From Flavobacteriaceae bacterium (GTDB lineage: Bacteria > Bacteroidota > Bacteroidia > Flavobacteriales > Flavobacteriaceae): a stretch of 64,000 nt of DNA. Positions 45,040 through 54,615 of this stretch are shown here, piece by piece; positions within the stretch are counted from its first letter, which is position 1; every line of letters begins with the position of its first letter. The translations under genes and the position numbers were made by a program. Below the pieces are notes generated by a model, which saw nothing but the letters and a program-made list of their open reading frames with translations, did not search any database and was not told the origin of the DNA. The stretch covers positions 62,001-126,000 of the forward strand of contig JAITMD010000019.1 in the NCBI GenBank assembly GCA_031277535.1, read 5' to 3'.

Positions 45040-47535
45040 ATGACTTTATATATAAACAGAGTTGTAATAGCATTAATAGCATTGACAACCTATTTTGGGA
45101 ATGCCCAAAACATTAAACGTTATGATTTATACGTAACAGATACAATTGTAAACTTTACCGGAAAAGAGAAACATGCTATAGCTGTTAATGGGCAGATTCC
45201 TATGCCTACACTGGAATTTACAGAAGGAGACGTAGCTGAAATATATGTACACAATAAGATGAAATCTTCTCCTACAGCATTACATTGGCATGGATTATAT
45301 GTGCCAAATAAAGAGGATGGTGTACCTTATTTAACTCAGATGCCAATTCAAGCAGGAGAAACCTTTAAGTATAGTTTTCCTATTATTCAAAATGGAACTT
45401 ATTGGTATCATAGTCATCAAGGAATGCAAGAGCAAATTGGAATGTATGGAATGATGATTTTGAAAAAGAAAGAAGGAGATCCTTCTTTTAGACAAGGGAT
45501 AGATAATTTACCTTCAATACCTCTTGTGTTGAGTGAGTGGACAGATACTAATCCACATACAGTTCATAGAATGCTTAGAAATGCAAATGATTGGGCTGGT
45601 ATTAAAAAAGGTTCTACACAAAGTTATTCTGAAGCAATAAAAGAAGGACATTTAGGGACAAAAATTACTAATGAGTGGAAAAGAATGCAAGCGATGGATG
45701 TTAGTGATGTCTATTATGACGAGGTTTTGATTAATGGAAAAGTAAATCAACAAATAAAAGAGTTTTTACCTAATAGTAAAGTACGTCTGCAAATTGCTAA
45801 CGGAGGAGCAAGTTCATATTTTTGGTTAACTTATAGTGGAGGTAAATATCAGGTGGTAGCTCATGATGGAAATGATGTAGTGCCAGTTCAAGTAGATAGA
45901 TTATTATTAGCACCATCAGAAACAGTTGACATTATAGTAGAAATAGGTGGGAATAACAAAGTTTATGAGTTAGTAGCCACTACAGAAGATCGATCAAAAT
46001 ATGCAACGCTGGCTTTAGGAGATGGTGTTGTTGTGGCAGGAGAACGATTACCTAAATTAAATTATTTTGCAGGAATGAAGATGATGAATGAAATGATGAA
46101 TATGGATGGTTCAATGAAAGATATGGGAATGCAAATGAGTTTGCAAACAATGGATATGAATAGTGTGATGTATCCTGAAATAAAAAAAGCTAAGCATAAT
46201 CATACTCATCATGCAATGCCAGAAATCCAATCAGAAGAGACAGCTCATGCTCATCATGCAATGCCAGAAATCCAATCAGAAGAGACAGCTCATGCTCATC
46301 ATGCAATGCCAGAAAGCCAATCAGAAGAGACAACTCATGTTCATCATGTAATGCCAGAAAGCCAATCAGAAGAGATAGCTCATGCTCATCATGCAATGCC
46401 AGAAAGCCAATCAGAAGAGACAACTCATGCTCATCATGCAATGCCAGAAAGTCAATCAGAAGAAACTACTCATCAACAGCATAAAATAAGTAGTTCGAAT
46501 CAAATACCTAATCTGGGAAGTGAAGATATAGTTACTTTAAATTACAATATGTTACAAGCAACTGTAAATACAACATTAAACCCAGAAGCTCCTGTGAGAG
46601 AATTGCAATTTACATTGACTGGGAATATGAATCGCTATATTTGGAGTATGGACAACAAAGTGGTTTCCGAATCAGATAAAATTCAAATTAAAAAAGGAGA
46701 ACGCGTTCGCATTGTATTACACAATGCTTCAATGATGAGACATCCAATGCATTTACATGGACACGACTTTAGAGTGATTAATCAATATGGAGCTTATAGT
46801 CCGTTGAAAAATGTAATTGATATTATGCCTATGGAAACAAATATAATTGAATTTGAGGCAAATAATGAAGGAGATTGGTTTTTTCATTGTCATATTCTAT
46901 ACCATATGATGTCTGGTATGGGACGCTTATTTACTTATGAAGGACAAGCTGCTAATCCATATATTGCAAACCCAGAAAAAGAGATTAAAAAAATTTATGC
47001 AGATGATAGAAACTTATTCTTACAAGCACAGAATGAAGTTGCTTCTAATGGTAATTTTGGATTAGTCATGTTACATAATACTCGTTGGGCTGTGCGAACA
47101 GAATGGAAAGTAGGGTATAATTCAAATAAAGGATATGAGTTTGAATCACAAGTAGGGCGTTTTATAGGAGAGATGCAATGGTTTATACCTTTTGTTGGTT
47201 TACAGTATAGTAATCAAAAAGGAAATCATTGGGAACAGAATATGTTTGGTCAGCAAAAAGATTTGAATGGGAAACCAAGATTGAGTGTCGGATTTGTTTA
47301 CACTTTACCTTTGTTGATTCAGTTGCAGGCAGAAGTAGATCATTATGGAATGTTTCGTATGATTCTGAGAAGAGAAGATATCCCATTAACTCCAAGACTT
47401 AGAGGAGCTTTTAGTATAGGTACAGACAAAGAATATATGGGAGGATTAAAGTATGTGTTATCCAAAAATATTAGTTTGTCAGGGAATTATTATTCGCAAT
47501 ATGGTTTTGGAGCAGGTGTTTCATTTAATTACTAA
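45040..47535 (+). CDS. Multicopper oxidase (CopA-like) fused to CopB-like outer-membrane domain
   Basis: 831 residues. After a signal peptide (1-22) come three cupredoxin domains with all four copper motifs: HWHG (82-85), HSH (124-126), HPMHLHGH (568-575) and HCHILYHMMSGM (616-627, type-1 Cys617). Between domains 2 and 3 lie a Met-rich stretch and six 15-residue His/Met repeats (388-477). Residues about 650-831 change to a beta-barrel-like sequence (WFIPFVGLQYSNQKG, C-terminal GVSFNY) resembling CopB. It would oxidise Cu(I) and sequester copper at the outer membrane. The frame is continuous, so the fusion is real. Confidence 0.92.
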   Translation: MTLYINRVVIALIALTTYFGNAQNIKRYDLYVTDTIVNFTGKEKHAIAVNGQIPMPTLEFTEGDVAEIYVHNKMKSSPTALHWHGLYVPNKEDGVPYLTQMPIQAGETFKYSFPIIQNGTYWYHSHQGMQEQIGMYGMMILKKKEGDPSFRQGIDNLPSIPLVLSEWTDTNPHTVHRMLRNANDWAGIKKGSTQSYSEAIKEGHLGTKITNEWKRMQAMDVSDVYYDEVLINGKVNQQIKEFLPNSKVRLQIANGGASSYFWLTYSGGKYQVVAHDGNDVVPVQVDRLLLAPSETVDIIVEIGGNNKVYELVATTEDRSKYATLALGDGVVVAGERLPKLNYFAGMKMMNEMMNMDGSMKDMGMQMSLQTMDMNSVMYPEIKKAKHNHTHHAMPEIQSEETAHAHHAMPEIQSEETAHAHHAMPESQSEETTHVHHVMPESQSEEIAHAHHAMPESQSEETTHAHHAMPESQSEETTHQQHKISSSNQIPNLGSEDIVTLNYNMLQATVNTTLNPEAPVRELQFTLTGNMNRYIWSMDNKVVSESDKIQIKKGERVRIVLHNASMMRHPMHLHGHDFRVINQYGAYSPLKNVIDIMPMETNIIEFEANNEGDWFFHCHILYHMMSGMGRLFTYEGQAANPYIANPEKEIKKIYADDRNLFLQAQNEVASNGNFGLVMLHNTRWAVRTEWKVGYNSNKGYEFESQVGRFIGEMQWFIPFVGLQYSNQKGNHWEQNMFGQQKDLNGKPRLSVGFVYTLPLLIQLQAEVDHYGMFRMILRREDIPLTPRLRGAFSIGTDKEYMGGLKYVLSKNISLSGNYYSQYGFGAGVSFNY
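46201..46470 (+). repeat. Six tandem 45-bp repeats coding a His/Met copper-binding segment
   Basis: Six contiguous 45-base units (start 46201, 46246, 46291, 46336, 46381, 46426) each encode HxHHxMPExQSEETA/T variants. Units differ by one to a few bases, so they look recently amplified and may vary in number between strains. Confidence 0.95.
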
Positions 47536-47595
47536 TAGGAAGGTGGATTTTTTTGAATTAAAAAGTTAAAAAAAGTAATAAATCAAATAGATTGT

Positions 47596-47603
47596 TATAT
47601 TTG
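47596..47603 (+). promoter_or_regulatory. Candidate -7 element (TATATTTG)
   Basis: Exact TAnnTTTG 20 bases before the start of the 154-residue unknown gene. No -33 TTG is found. Confidence 0.45.
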
Positions 47604-47623
47604 TAATAACAAAACACTTACTA

Positions 47624-48088
47624 ATGAAAACAAACAACAATGTATTTGATTTTTTATTGAAAAGTTTCAATGCGAAATCAGTAAAACCAGCTCGTGATGA
47701 AATTGTAACTTTGTTACAAGGAGTATGGACAGATGTAGAATTAATTTATCTTGCAAGCGATAAAAAAACGATTCTTGAACGAGAATTGATAGAACATGTG
47801 CCAGGTGTTTCTAATAAGATTAGCTTTGAGAATTCTTGCGTGCAAGTAAACTTAGTTATAGACAATGGAGTACTGTCACAAGAAGAAAAGTATGAATCTA
47901 CTTATAGCTTACAAGGTAATTACTTATCATTTAGAAGTTCAAGAACAAATCAAGTGATAACTACTGAAATGTTAGTGATAGATGAAAATGAACTATGGTT
48001 AATCGTTGATGAACTAACTGTTGAAGATTTTTCAAAAGATATAGAAGATAATAAGATGTACGAAATAATACGTTTTATTAGATGTTAA
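47624..48088 (+). CDS. Hypothetical cytoplasmic protein
   Basis: 154 residues, no signal peptide, no membrane segment, acidic C-terminal half. It reads as a small beta-rich fold (LLQGVWTDVELIYLAS, YSLQGNYLSFRSSRTN, ELWLIVDEL), reminiscent of lipocalin-like META/DUF domains, but I recognise no family. A promoter element precedes it and a terminator follows, so it is an independent unit. Confidence 0.7.
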   Translation: MKTNNNVFDFLLKSFNAKSVKPARDEIVTLLQGVWTDVELIYLASDKKTILERELIEHVPGVSNKISFENSCVQVNLVIDNGVLSQEEKYESTYSLQGNYLSFRSSRTNQVITTEMLVIDENELWLIVDELTVEDFSKDIEDNKMYEIIRFIRC

Positions 48089-48096
48089 ATAAAAGG

Positions 48097-48127
48097 AAGG
48101 GTTAGGCAAGTTGCTTAACCCTTTTTT
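48097..48127 (+). terminator. Hairpin terminator
   Basis: AAGGGTTAGGCAA / TTGCTTAACCCTT with one G-U and a single-base loop, then T6. Confidence 0.88.
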
Positions 48128-48284
48128 GTTTATAGAGGATTGCTTTATTAGAATTTGAAATAGAATAGAGTCAATTATTTTGAATTCATTTTATTTCAAA
48201 ATAAGAAAGGATGTTTAACTTAGTAAAAAAGTATAGCAAGATAGAGGATATCAAACCTCTATTGATTTTAAAGGTTTATAAAAG

Positions 48285-49229
48285 ATGAGAAATATAAAAA
48301 TAGCAATTGTAGGATTAGGAGGCGTTGGAGGTTTTTATGGAGGTTTATTAGCCCATTATTACGAAGGGAATCAAGAGGTAAAGATTAACTTTTTAGTTAG
48401 AGGTGCACATTTAGATGTAATTAAAAAACAAGGATTAAAAGTATGTAGTAAAGGAGTAGAAGTAATAGGAAAACCTACAATAGCTTCAGATCAAGCATCA
48501 GATATTGGTAAAGTTGATTATATCCTTTTATGCACTAAGGGGTATGATTTGACAACTGTTGTAAAACAAATTCAACCCATGATTGGTGTAGGAACGATTG
48601 TAATTCCTCTGTTAAATGGCGTATTGGCTTACGAGGAATTAAAAGAGAAACTGACAGAAATAGAAGTATGGCAAGGCTGTACCTATATGGTTTCTCGATT
48701 AAAAGAAGCAGGAGTGATTGATAATCCAAGTGGCAGACAGAAAATATTTGTAGGTATAGAAGGGCAATTATCTGAACGAATGAAAGAGTTTGAGTCATTG
48801 TTGACTAATGCAGGGGTTAATGCTAAAGCAACAGATGAAATTTCAAGAGAAGTATGGGAAAAGTATATCTTAGTATCATCTTCTGCCGTAGCAACTACCT
48901 ATTTTAATCAGAGTATAGGAGCTATCATGCAAATGCACTTAGAAGATGTTCAACAACTAATTGCTGAAGCTTCTGCCATAGCAAGAGTAAAACAAATCAA
49001 GCTACCTTTAGAGGTAGAATCATTAGTAGAAGAGCGCTTAAAAGCAATTCCTTTTGAATCTACTACTTCTATGCATAGTGATTTCGTGGCTCAAAATAAA
49101 CAGACTGAATTAGAAGTAATGGCTGGATACATGGTTCAACAAGGAGAAAAAATGAACGTTCCAACGCCTATGTATCACCAGATGTATGACAAATTAAAGA
49201 AATACCAAGAAATTACATATCCAGAATAG
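48285..49229 (+). CDS. 2-dehydropantoate 2-reductase family protein (PanE/ApbA)
   Basis: 314 residues. The N-terminal Rossmann motif VGLGGVGGFYGG (about 8-19), CTKGYDL and PLLNGV (NADPH and ketopantoate contacts), and the C-terminal helical domain with SREVWEKYILVSSSA and TSMHSDFVAQNKQTELE all fit PanE/ApbA. PanE makes pantoate for coenzyme A. Paralogues acting on other keto acids exist, and no other pan gene is nearby, so the symbol is left open. Confidence 0.88.
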   Translation: MRNIKIAIVGLGGVGGFYGGLLAHYYEGNQEVKINFLVRGAHLDVIKKQGLKVCSKGVEVIGKPTIASDQASDIGKVDYILLCTKGYDLTTVVKQIQPMIGVGTIVIPLLNGVLAYEELKEKLTEIEVWQGCTYMVSRLKEAGVIDNPSGRQKIFVGIEGQLSERMKEFESLLTNAGVNAKATDEISREVWEKYILVSSSAVATTYFNQSIGAIMQMHLEDVQQLIAEASAIARVKQIKLPLEVESLVEERLKAIPFESTTSMHSDFVAQNKQTELEVMAGYMVQQGEKMNVPTPMYHQMYDKLKKYQEITYPE

Positions 49230-49293
49230 AAAGGAGTGTTTTTGGCTAAGTAAAAACTCTTTATTGTTTTTGTCATTTCACTAAGGTTTTAGG

Positions 49294-49342
49294 AAGGATG
49301 TTGTAAAAACTAAATTTTATCCTAATTTATACATCCTTTTTT
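49294..49342 (+). terminator. Weak hairpin terminator
   Basis: AAGGATGT (49294-49301) and ACATCCTT (49331-49338) with a 29-base loop, followed by T-rich sequence. The long loop makes this less certain. Confidence 0.5.
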
Positions 49343-49374
49343 GTCTAACCTCTTTTAAGACAAGTTCTTTTTTT

Positions 49375-49382
49375 TATCTTTG
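49375..49382 (+). promoter_or_regulatory. Candidate prfA -7 element (TATCTTTG)
   Basis: Exact TAnnTTTG, 29 bases before the prfA start; the -33 position holds TTT rather than TTG. Confidence 0.5.
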
Positions 49383-49411
49383 CAAACCAAATAAATTATC
49401 TATTTTAGGAT

Positions 49412-50485
49412 ATGTTAGATAGACTACAAATTATTAAGCAACGTTTTGATGAAGTTTCTGACTTGATTATTCAACCAGATGTTATTGCTGATCAAAAGCG
49501 TTACGTACAATTAAATAAAGAATATAAAGATTTAAAACAGTTAGTTGAAAAACGTGCTGAGTATATAAATCTTACTGGTAACATAGAGGAAGCGAATGAA
49601 ATATTGGCTGATGGAAGTGATGCAGAAATGGTTGAAATGGCAAAAATGCAGATGGATGAAGCAAAAAGTCGTTTACCAGAATTAGAAGATGAAATCAAAT
49701 ACTTATTGATACCAAAGGATCCAGAAGATGCAAAGAACGTAATGGTAGAGGTACGTGCTGGTACAGGTGGAGACGAAGCAAGTATTTTCGCAGGAGACTT
49801 ATTCAGAATGTACACTAAATACTGTGAAGGTAGAGGGTGGAGAACTTCTGTGGTAGATGTTAACGAAGGTACTTCTGGTGGATATAAAGAGGTAATCTTT
49901 GAGGTAACAGGAGAAGATGTTTATGGTACATTAAAATATGAAGCAGGGGTACACCGTGTACAACGTGTTCCTCAGACTGAAACGCAAGGACGTGTACATA
50001 CATCTGCTGCTACTGTAATGGTATTGCCAGAAGCTGAAGAGTTTGATGTACAGATCGATATGAATGATGTACGTATTGATTTCTTCTGTTCGTCAGGACC
50101 TGGAGGACAGTCGGTAAATACAACAAAATCTGCTGTACGTATGACGCATATTCCAACAGGATTAGTGGCGCAATGTCAGGATGAGAAATCTCAACACAAG
50201 AATAAAGATAAAGCATTATCTGTATTGCGTTCTCGTTTGTATGAAATGGAATTAGCAAAGAAACAAGCAGAAGATGCTACTAAACGTTCATCTCAAGTAA
50301 GTAGTGGTGACAGATCTGCAAAGATTAGAACGTACAACTACCCACAAGGACGTGTTACTGATCACCGTATAGGTCTTACTCTATACGATTTGGATGGTGT
50401 AATGAATGGAAATATTCAGAAAGTTATCGATGAGTTACAATTAGTAAGTAATACTGAGAAATTGAAAGAAGGGGACGTTTATTAA
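49412..50485 (+). CDS. prfA: Peptide chain release factor 1
   Basis: 357 residues, full length. The catalytic GGQ is at 231-233 in [16 protein letters not shown], and the anticodon-like stop-recognition loop is in the central domain. It releases the protein at UAG and UAA codons. Its Gln is the methylation target of PrmC, encoded at 23.2 kb. A hairpin terminator separates it from pyrF. Confidence 0.97.
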   Translation: MLDRLQIIKQRFDEVSDLIIQPDVIADQKRYVQLNKEYKDLKQLVEKRAEYINLTGNIEEANEILADGSDAEMVEMAKMQMDEAKSRLPELEDEIKYLLIPKDPEDAKNVMVEVRAGTGGDEASIFAGDLFRMYTKYCEGRGWRTSVVDVNEGTSGGYKEVIFEVTGEDVYGTLKYEAGVHRVQRVPQTETQGRVHTSAATVMVLPEAEEFDVQIDMNDVRIDFFCSSGPGGQSVNTTKSAVRMTHIPTGLVAQCQDEKSQHKNKDKALSVLRSRLYEMELAKKQAEDATKRSSQVSSGDRSAKIRTYNYPQGRVTDHRIGLTLYDLDGVMNGNIQKVIDELQLVSNTEKLKEGDVY

Positions 50486-50506
50486 TCGTCTTTAATAATA
50501 CTAATG

Positions 50507-50540
50507 AACCACACTTGCTTTTGTAATGTGTGGTTTTTTT
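50507..50540 (+). terminator. Terminator after prfA
   Basis: AACCACAC / GTGTGGTT with a 13-base loop and T8. Confidence 0.85.
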
Positions 50541-50561
50541 TAAACTATAACTGCAACAACA

Positions 50562-51383
50562 ATGACTACACAACAATTAATCGAACAAATCAAAATCAAA
50601 CAATCTTTTTTATGCGTAGGTTTAGATGTTGATTTAGAGAAGATACCTACTTTCTTATTAAAAGAGGAAGATCCGATTTTTAGCTTTAATAAGGCAATTA
50701 TAGATGCCACACATCAGTTTACAGTAGCCTATAAACCAAATATTGCATTTTATGAAGCGTATGGGATTAAAGGGTGGATGTCGTTGAAAAAAACAATTGA
50801 ATACATCAATACAAATTATCCAGAAGTATATACTATAGCTGATGCTAAACGTGGAGATATAGGGAATACAGCTTCAATGTATGCTAAGGCATTTTTTGAA
50901 GACATGTCTTTTGATAGTGTAACGGTAGCACCTTATATGGGAAAAGACTCTGTAGAACCTTTTTTAGCCTTTAAAGATAAGCATACGATATTGTTGGCGT
51001 TAACTTCAAATCAAGGGGCTTTTGACTTCCAAACCAAAGAAGTGAATGGGAAACCTCTTTATCAAGAAGTATTAGAAACTTCTCAAACGTATGAAAACGC
51101 AGAGAATCTAATGTATGTTGTTGGAGCAACAAAAGCAGAATACTTTGAAGAGATTAGAAAAATAGTTCCTGATAGCTTCTTATTAGTTCCAGGTGTTGGT
51201 GCACAAGGAGGAAATTTGCAAGATGTATGTAAGTTTGGCTTAAATAAGAATGTAGGATTATTGATTAATTCGTCAAGAGGTGTGATTTATGCTTCTAAAG
51301 AAGCAGATTTTGCAGAGCAAGCTGGGAAAGAAGCCCAAGCGATACAAATTGAAATGAAAGAGATATTAAATAAAATGCTATGA
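50562..51383 (+). CDS. pyrF: Orotidine 5'-phosphate decarboxylase (type 2)
   Basis: 273 residues with the active-site motif [11 protein letters not shown] (94-104; Lys96 is catalytic) and PGVGAQGG near the C-terminus. The length and motif belong to the second PyrF group found in actinobacteria and Bacteroidota. It makes UMP from OMP. Its stop overlaps the next gene by four bases (ATGA), which indicates co-translation. Confidence 0.96.
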   Translation: MTTQQLIEQIKIKQSFLCVGLDVDLEKIPTFLLKEEDPIFSFNKAIIDATHQFTVAYKPNIAFYEAYGIKGWMSLKKTIEYINTNYPEVYTIADAKRGDIGNTASMYAKAFFEDMSFDSVTVAPYMGKDSVEPFLAFKDKHTILLALTSNQGAFDFQTKEVNGKPLYQEVLETSQTYENAENLMYVVGATKAEYFEEIRKIVPDSFLLVPGVGAQGGNLQDVCKFGLNKNVGLLINSSRGVIYASKEADFAEQAGKEAQAIQIEMKEILNKML

Positions 51384-52195
51384 TTGTATTAAAAGATCAA
51401 ATAGGGCAAGAGCATCATTTTGAAAGTACACCAAAAAGAATAATTTCTTTAGTACCTTCACAAACAGAAACACTTTTTGACCTGGGCTTAGAAGATGAAA
51501 TTATGGGAATCACAAAGTTTTGTGTTCATCCATATCATTTGAAAGTGACAAAAATAAAAGTAGGCGGAACAAAAAAAGTGCATATTGAAAAAATAAAAGC
51601 ACTTAACCCAGATATTATCATTGCAAATAAAGAAGAAAATACGTTAGAGATTGTTGATAGTTTAAAAGAAATCTGTCCAGTATGGGTAACAGATGTAATT
51701 ACATTAGAAGACAATAAAAGAATGATTGAAGACTTTGGTATTCTTTTCAATAAACGTACAGAGGCAAAAAAGTGGAACGATAAAATAGACTTTGCAATTA
51801 AAGATTTTATGTCTTTTGTAAGCACAAAAGAATCGTATAAGGCCGCTTATTTTATTTGGAGAGAACCATATATGGTAGCAGGTAAAGATACTTTTATCAA
51901 TACGTTATTGACTTTGAATAAGTTTGATAATGTTTATGCTAATAGAGAAGAACGTTACCCAGAAGTAGAAATAAGAAAGATTAGAATTCAAGGAGATCCA
52001 GAATTAGTCTTTTTGTCTTCAGAACCTTATCCTTTCAAAGAAGAGCACGCTTTTGAACTGGGAAGACATACACACCATGGGAAAACAATATTTGTAGATG
52101 GTGAAATGTTCTCTTGGCATGGAACGCATTTATATAATGCTTTTGAATATTTCAAGCAAATTCACAACAGAGTAGCACATAGTGGGACTTTTTAA
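51380..52195 (+). CDS. Helical-backbone metal-receptor (BtuF/FecB-like) protein without signal peptide
   Basis: 271 residues with the substrate-binding-protein fold of the BtuF/FecB group: [32 protein letters not shown] at the start, [14 protein letters not shown], and a C-terminal [14 protein letters not shown]. These proteins normally deliver cobalamin or ferric siderophores to an ABC transporter in the periplasm, but this one begins directly with the domain, has no signal peptide or lipobox, and no transporter gene is nearby. It overlaps pyrF by four bases. A cytoplasmic role is therefore likely, unless the true start is elsewhere. Confidence 0.82.
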   Translation: MIVLKDQIGQEHHFESTPKRIISLVPSQTETLFDLGLEDEIMGITKFCVHPYHLKVTKIKVGGTKKVHIEKIKALNPDIIIANKEENTLEIVDSLKEICPVWVTDVITLEDNKRMIEDFGILFNKRTEAKKWNDKIDFAIKDFMSFVSTKESYKAAYFIWREPYMVAGKDTFINTLLTLNKFDNVYANREERYPEVEIRKIRIQGDPELVFLSSEPYPFKEEHAFELGRHTHHGKTIFVDGEMFSWHGTHLYNAFEYFKQIHNRVAHSGTF

Positions 52196-52206
52196 GTTAC
52201 AAAATA

Positions 52207-52242
52207 AAAACCGAGTAGAGGCCTTATTCTACTCGGTTTTTT
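52207..52242 (+). terminator. Terminator after the pyrF operon
   Basis: AAAACCGAGTAGA / TCTACTCGGTTTT with an 8-base loop and T6. Confidence 0.9.
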
Positions 52243-52365
52243 AATATTAACTAACCCTATTTTTATGAAACATCTCCATCTCATTTATTACATAACAAAT
52301 GTCTTAAAATAATTCGATGTGTTTAGTTAATTAAATGTTATATAATAATTATTTTTGAATAAGTA

Positions 52366-53172
52366 TTATTTCTTTTTATTTTTAATATTAAATATGCTGT
52401 TTTTCTGAGAATTCTTATTTGAAGTTGTTTCACTTGTCTCTTTATTTTCAGTATTCGCAACTTTATCTTGATTTCCAAATACTTCTTTTAATAAATTATT
52501 TGAACGAGCCCCTCCAATATTTTTTCTAATATTAGTTTCTTCTACAGCAATCATCTTAAATACACCTTCCATTGTTTTACTTGTTACATAGTCTGTCAGG
52601 TTTGTATTTACAGCAGTTACCAATGGTAAGTTGTTGTATGTAGAGAATATTTTGTCCCAAGCTTTATCTGCTCCTATAGAAGATAATTGCTCTTGAATTA
52701 CTGGAGCAAATTTACTTTGTAGTGATTTGGTTGTTGACTTCTGTAAAAAAGTTGTAGCAGCATTATCCCCACCTAATAAAATGTCTTTTGCATCAGTGAA
52801 TGACATATTCTTAATAGCTTCTACAAAAATAGGTGTAGCTTCTTTTACTGCGTTTTCTGCCGCTCTGTTGATTAGAGTAATTCCTTGGTCTGCAATGCTT
52901 CCCATACCTAAGTTACGAAGTGTTTTATCTACCTTCTGAGCTTCTTCTGGTAACGCAATTTTTACCATTTCGTTTTTTAGAAATCCATCTGTTTTAGTAA
53001 GTTTACTTACTTGCTCTTCAATTCCTTTGTTTAATGCTTCTTTTAAACCTTGAGAAACTTTGTCTTGGCTTAAGTTGTTTAGTACATTGCCTAATCCTCC
53101 TTGAGCGTAAACTGTAGAGGTGTTGCTAAAAATAAAAGCAGCCATTGCTGCCATTACAATTGTCTTTTTCAT
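52366..53172 (-). CDS. DUF4197 family secreted protein
   Basis: 268 residues with a signal peptide (MKKTIVMAAMAAFIFSNTSTVYAQ). The body is helical (ALNKGIEEQVSKLTKTDGFLKNEMVKIALPEE; AKDILLGGDNAATTFLQ) and matches DUF4197, a family of unknown function found in proteobacteria and Bacteroidota. The last ~45 residues are rich in Asn, Lys and Ser. It follows the 53.2 kb gene by 10 bases on the same strand, so the two form an operon. Confidence 0.88.
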   Translation of the reverse strand: MKKTIVMAAMAAFIFSNTSTVYAQGGLGNVLNNLSQDKVSQGLKEALNKGIEEQVSKLTKTDGFLKNEMVKIALPEEAQKVDKTLRNLGMGSIADQGITLINRAAENAVKEATPIFVEAIKNMSFTDAKDILLGGDNAATTFLQKSTTKSLQSKFAPVIQEQLSSIGADKAWDKIFSTYNNLPLVTAVNTNLTDYVTSKTMEGVFKMIAVEETNIRKNIGGARSNNLLKEVFGNQDKVANTENKETSETTSNKNSQKNSIFNIKNKKK

Positions 53173-53182
53173 TGTTGTTTTA

Positions 53183-53716
53183 TTATGAATTTAAGTGATG
53201 TTTTGCTTCTTCATTAATTGCCTTTATTACTAAATCAGCTCCTTTTTGAATTGCTACTGAGTCTTGTAATAATCTACTTCTAAAGGCAGAAGCTGTAAGT
53301 GTTGAGTTTTGATTAGCACTTACTTGTATGTATTGAATAGTGGTGTTTTTTGTAGATGTAATTAAGTCCCATAATTCATTACTCACATATAGTTGTTGTG
53401 CAATATTGTATTCGTATTCTTGCTCAATGTGCTGTGTTAATAAAAACTGGTAGGCATTAATATCTTCAGAAGTTGGATTGATACGAAGCAAAAGATTTTT
53501 AATATTGATTCGCTCTCCTAAAATAACTAAACGCTCGCATGCTTGTAATTTTAATGCTTTACTATCAAATTGAGATTTAGATAAGTTTTCTATTATAAAT
53601 CGGTCCCTCTGTGTTTGTTTCTCGATTAGTTTAGAGAAGTAAACATAAGAAACAAAAGCGACTACAACTGCAGGTATAGTGTACATTAATAACTGTAAAA
53701 CAAAATCAGTATCCAT
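53183..53716 (-). CDS. Membrane-anchored protein, unknown (DUF7935-like)
   Basis: 177 residues: one N-terminal transmembrane helix (about 7-27), then a long helical cytoplasmic or periplasmic part (KALKLQACERLVILGERINIKNLLLRI). A Flavobacteria-specific family of this length exists, which I recall as DUF7935, but I am not sure of the name. It is cotranscribed with the DUF4197 gene (10-base gap). Confidence 0.65.
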   Translation of the reverse strand: MDTDFVLQLLMYTIPAVVVAFVSYVYFSKLIEKQTQRDRFIIENLSKSQFDSKALKLQACERLVILGERINIKNLLLRINPTSEDINAYQFLLTQHIEQEYEYNIAQQLYVSNELWDLITSTKNTTIQYIQVSANQNSTLTASAFRSRLLQDSVAIQKGADLVIKAINEEAKHHLNS

Positions 53717-53733
53717 AGTTTAATTATTTTCTG

Positions 53734-53741
53734 CAAAAATA
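53734..53741 (-). promoter_or_regulatory. Candidate -7 element (TATTTTTG)
   Basis: Exact TAnnTTTG on the minus strand 17 bases before the membrane-protein gene; drives the DUF4197 operon. No clear -33 box. Confidence 0.45.
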
Positions 53742-53840
53742 GATATTATTCAATAGGTTATTTGAAATTTAAACATTTTTCTATGGTTCACTATTCGTAT
53801 AATTGTCCCACTTTAACACGGTTTGTTATTTAAATTACTT

Positions 53841-53848
53841 TATTTTTG
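53841..53848 (+). promoter_or_regulatory. Candidate -7 element (TATTTTTG)
   Basis: Exact TAnnTTTG 21 bases before the PorT-like barrel gene. A TTTG lies 15 bases upstream, shorter than the usual 19. Confidence 0.45.
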
Positions 53849-53869
53849 TTCGACTTAAAAATAATCTAA

Positions 53870-54457
53870 ATGAAAAAAAACATAGTATTTTATTTAACGA
53901 TGTTAGTTGCAATGGCATCGTTTACTTCTGCACATGCTCAAAAACCGTTTCATATAGGTATTAAAGCAGGCGCTAACTTTACTGAAATGCATTCCAATAT
54001 AAAAGAGTACAATTCTAAATCGGCTTTAGGTTATGGACTGGGGGCTATGGTTCGATTAGATTTAGCTGCTTTTTATTTACAGTCAGAATTATTGTTTGTG
54101 GAAAAAAATGTAAAGTTTAAAAATGACTCAAAAGAAGACTTTAATTCTGAAATGAAGCACATCGAATTGCCAATTGTTTTAGGGATTAAAGTGATTGATA
54201 CAGGAGTCTTAAAAGTACGTGCTTTTGGTGGAGGAGTATTCAACTATATGGTTAAAGATAATTTTTCAACAGCTGTAGTAGGAGATGCTTTTAAAGGATT
54301 TAATAAAGCCAATATGGGATATAAAGTAGGTGCAGGTGTAGATTTAGGAAAACTAACGGTAGACTTAAGTTACGATGGCGGATTTAAAGACATTAGTAAA
54401 AACTACGATACAAAACCAAGTACATTTATGGTATCAGCAGGGTTCTTTATTTTTTAG
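53870..54457 (+). CDS. PorT-like outer-membrane beta-barrel protein
   Basis: 195 residues: signal peptide (MKKNIVFYLTMLVAMASFTSAHAQ), the start HIGIKAGANFTEMHS typical of PorT/OMP_b-brl_2 barrels, alternating beta strands, and a C-terminal strand ending in Phe (FMVSAGFFIF), as recognised by the BAM machinery. About eight strands fit the length. Its specific role is unknown. Confidence 0.85.
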   Translation: MKKNIVFYLTMLVAMASFTSAHAQKPFHIGIKAGANFTEMHSNIKEYNSKSALGYGLGAMVRLDLAAFYLQSELLFVEKNVKFKNDSKEDFNSEMKHIELPIVLGIKVIDTGVLKVRAFGGGVFNYMVKDNFSTAVVGDAFKGFNKANMGYKVGAGVDLGKLTVDLSYDGGFKDISKNYDTKPSTFMVSAGFFIF

Positions 54458-54484
54458 AGCAAAGAATTATTGATAAATATAGAC

Positions 54485-54519
54485 AAAGGGGATTCAATGG
54501 TAGTTGAATTCCCTTTTTT
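54485..54519. terminator. Hairpin terminator, first of two
   Basis: AAAGGGGATTCAA / TTGAATTCCCTTT with one G-U pair and a 6-base loop, then T-run. Ends the PorT-like gene. Confidence 0.85.
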
Positions 54520-54538
54520 GTTGGTAAAAAATTTAATG

Positions 54539-54576
54539 AAAAAAGACTTATTCTACGAGGAGAATAAGTCTTTTTT
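54539..54576. terminator. Bidirectional hairpin terminator, second of two
   Basis: AAAAAAGACTTATTCT / AGAATAAGTCTTTTTT with a 6-base loop. It backs up the first hairpin for the rightward gene and ends the leftward gene at 54.6 kb. Confidence 0.9.
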
Positions 54577-54615
54577 GTATAATAGATTCGTTTTAGTAAA
54601 GTAAGGTGAAATTGA

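Noticed and set aside
46190..46441. Antisense reading frame with five repeats of LSLLIGFLALHDEHE
   Set aside because: It is the mirror of the 45-bp repeats in the multicopper oxidase; a 45-base period keeps every frame open.
46201..46470. CRISPR-like array
   Set aside because: The repeats are contiguous coding units without spacers.
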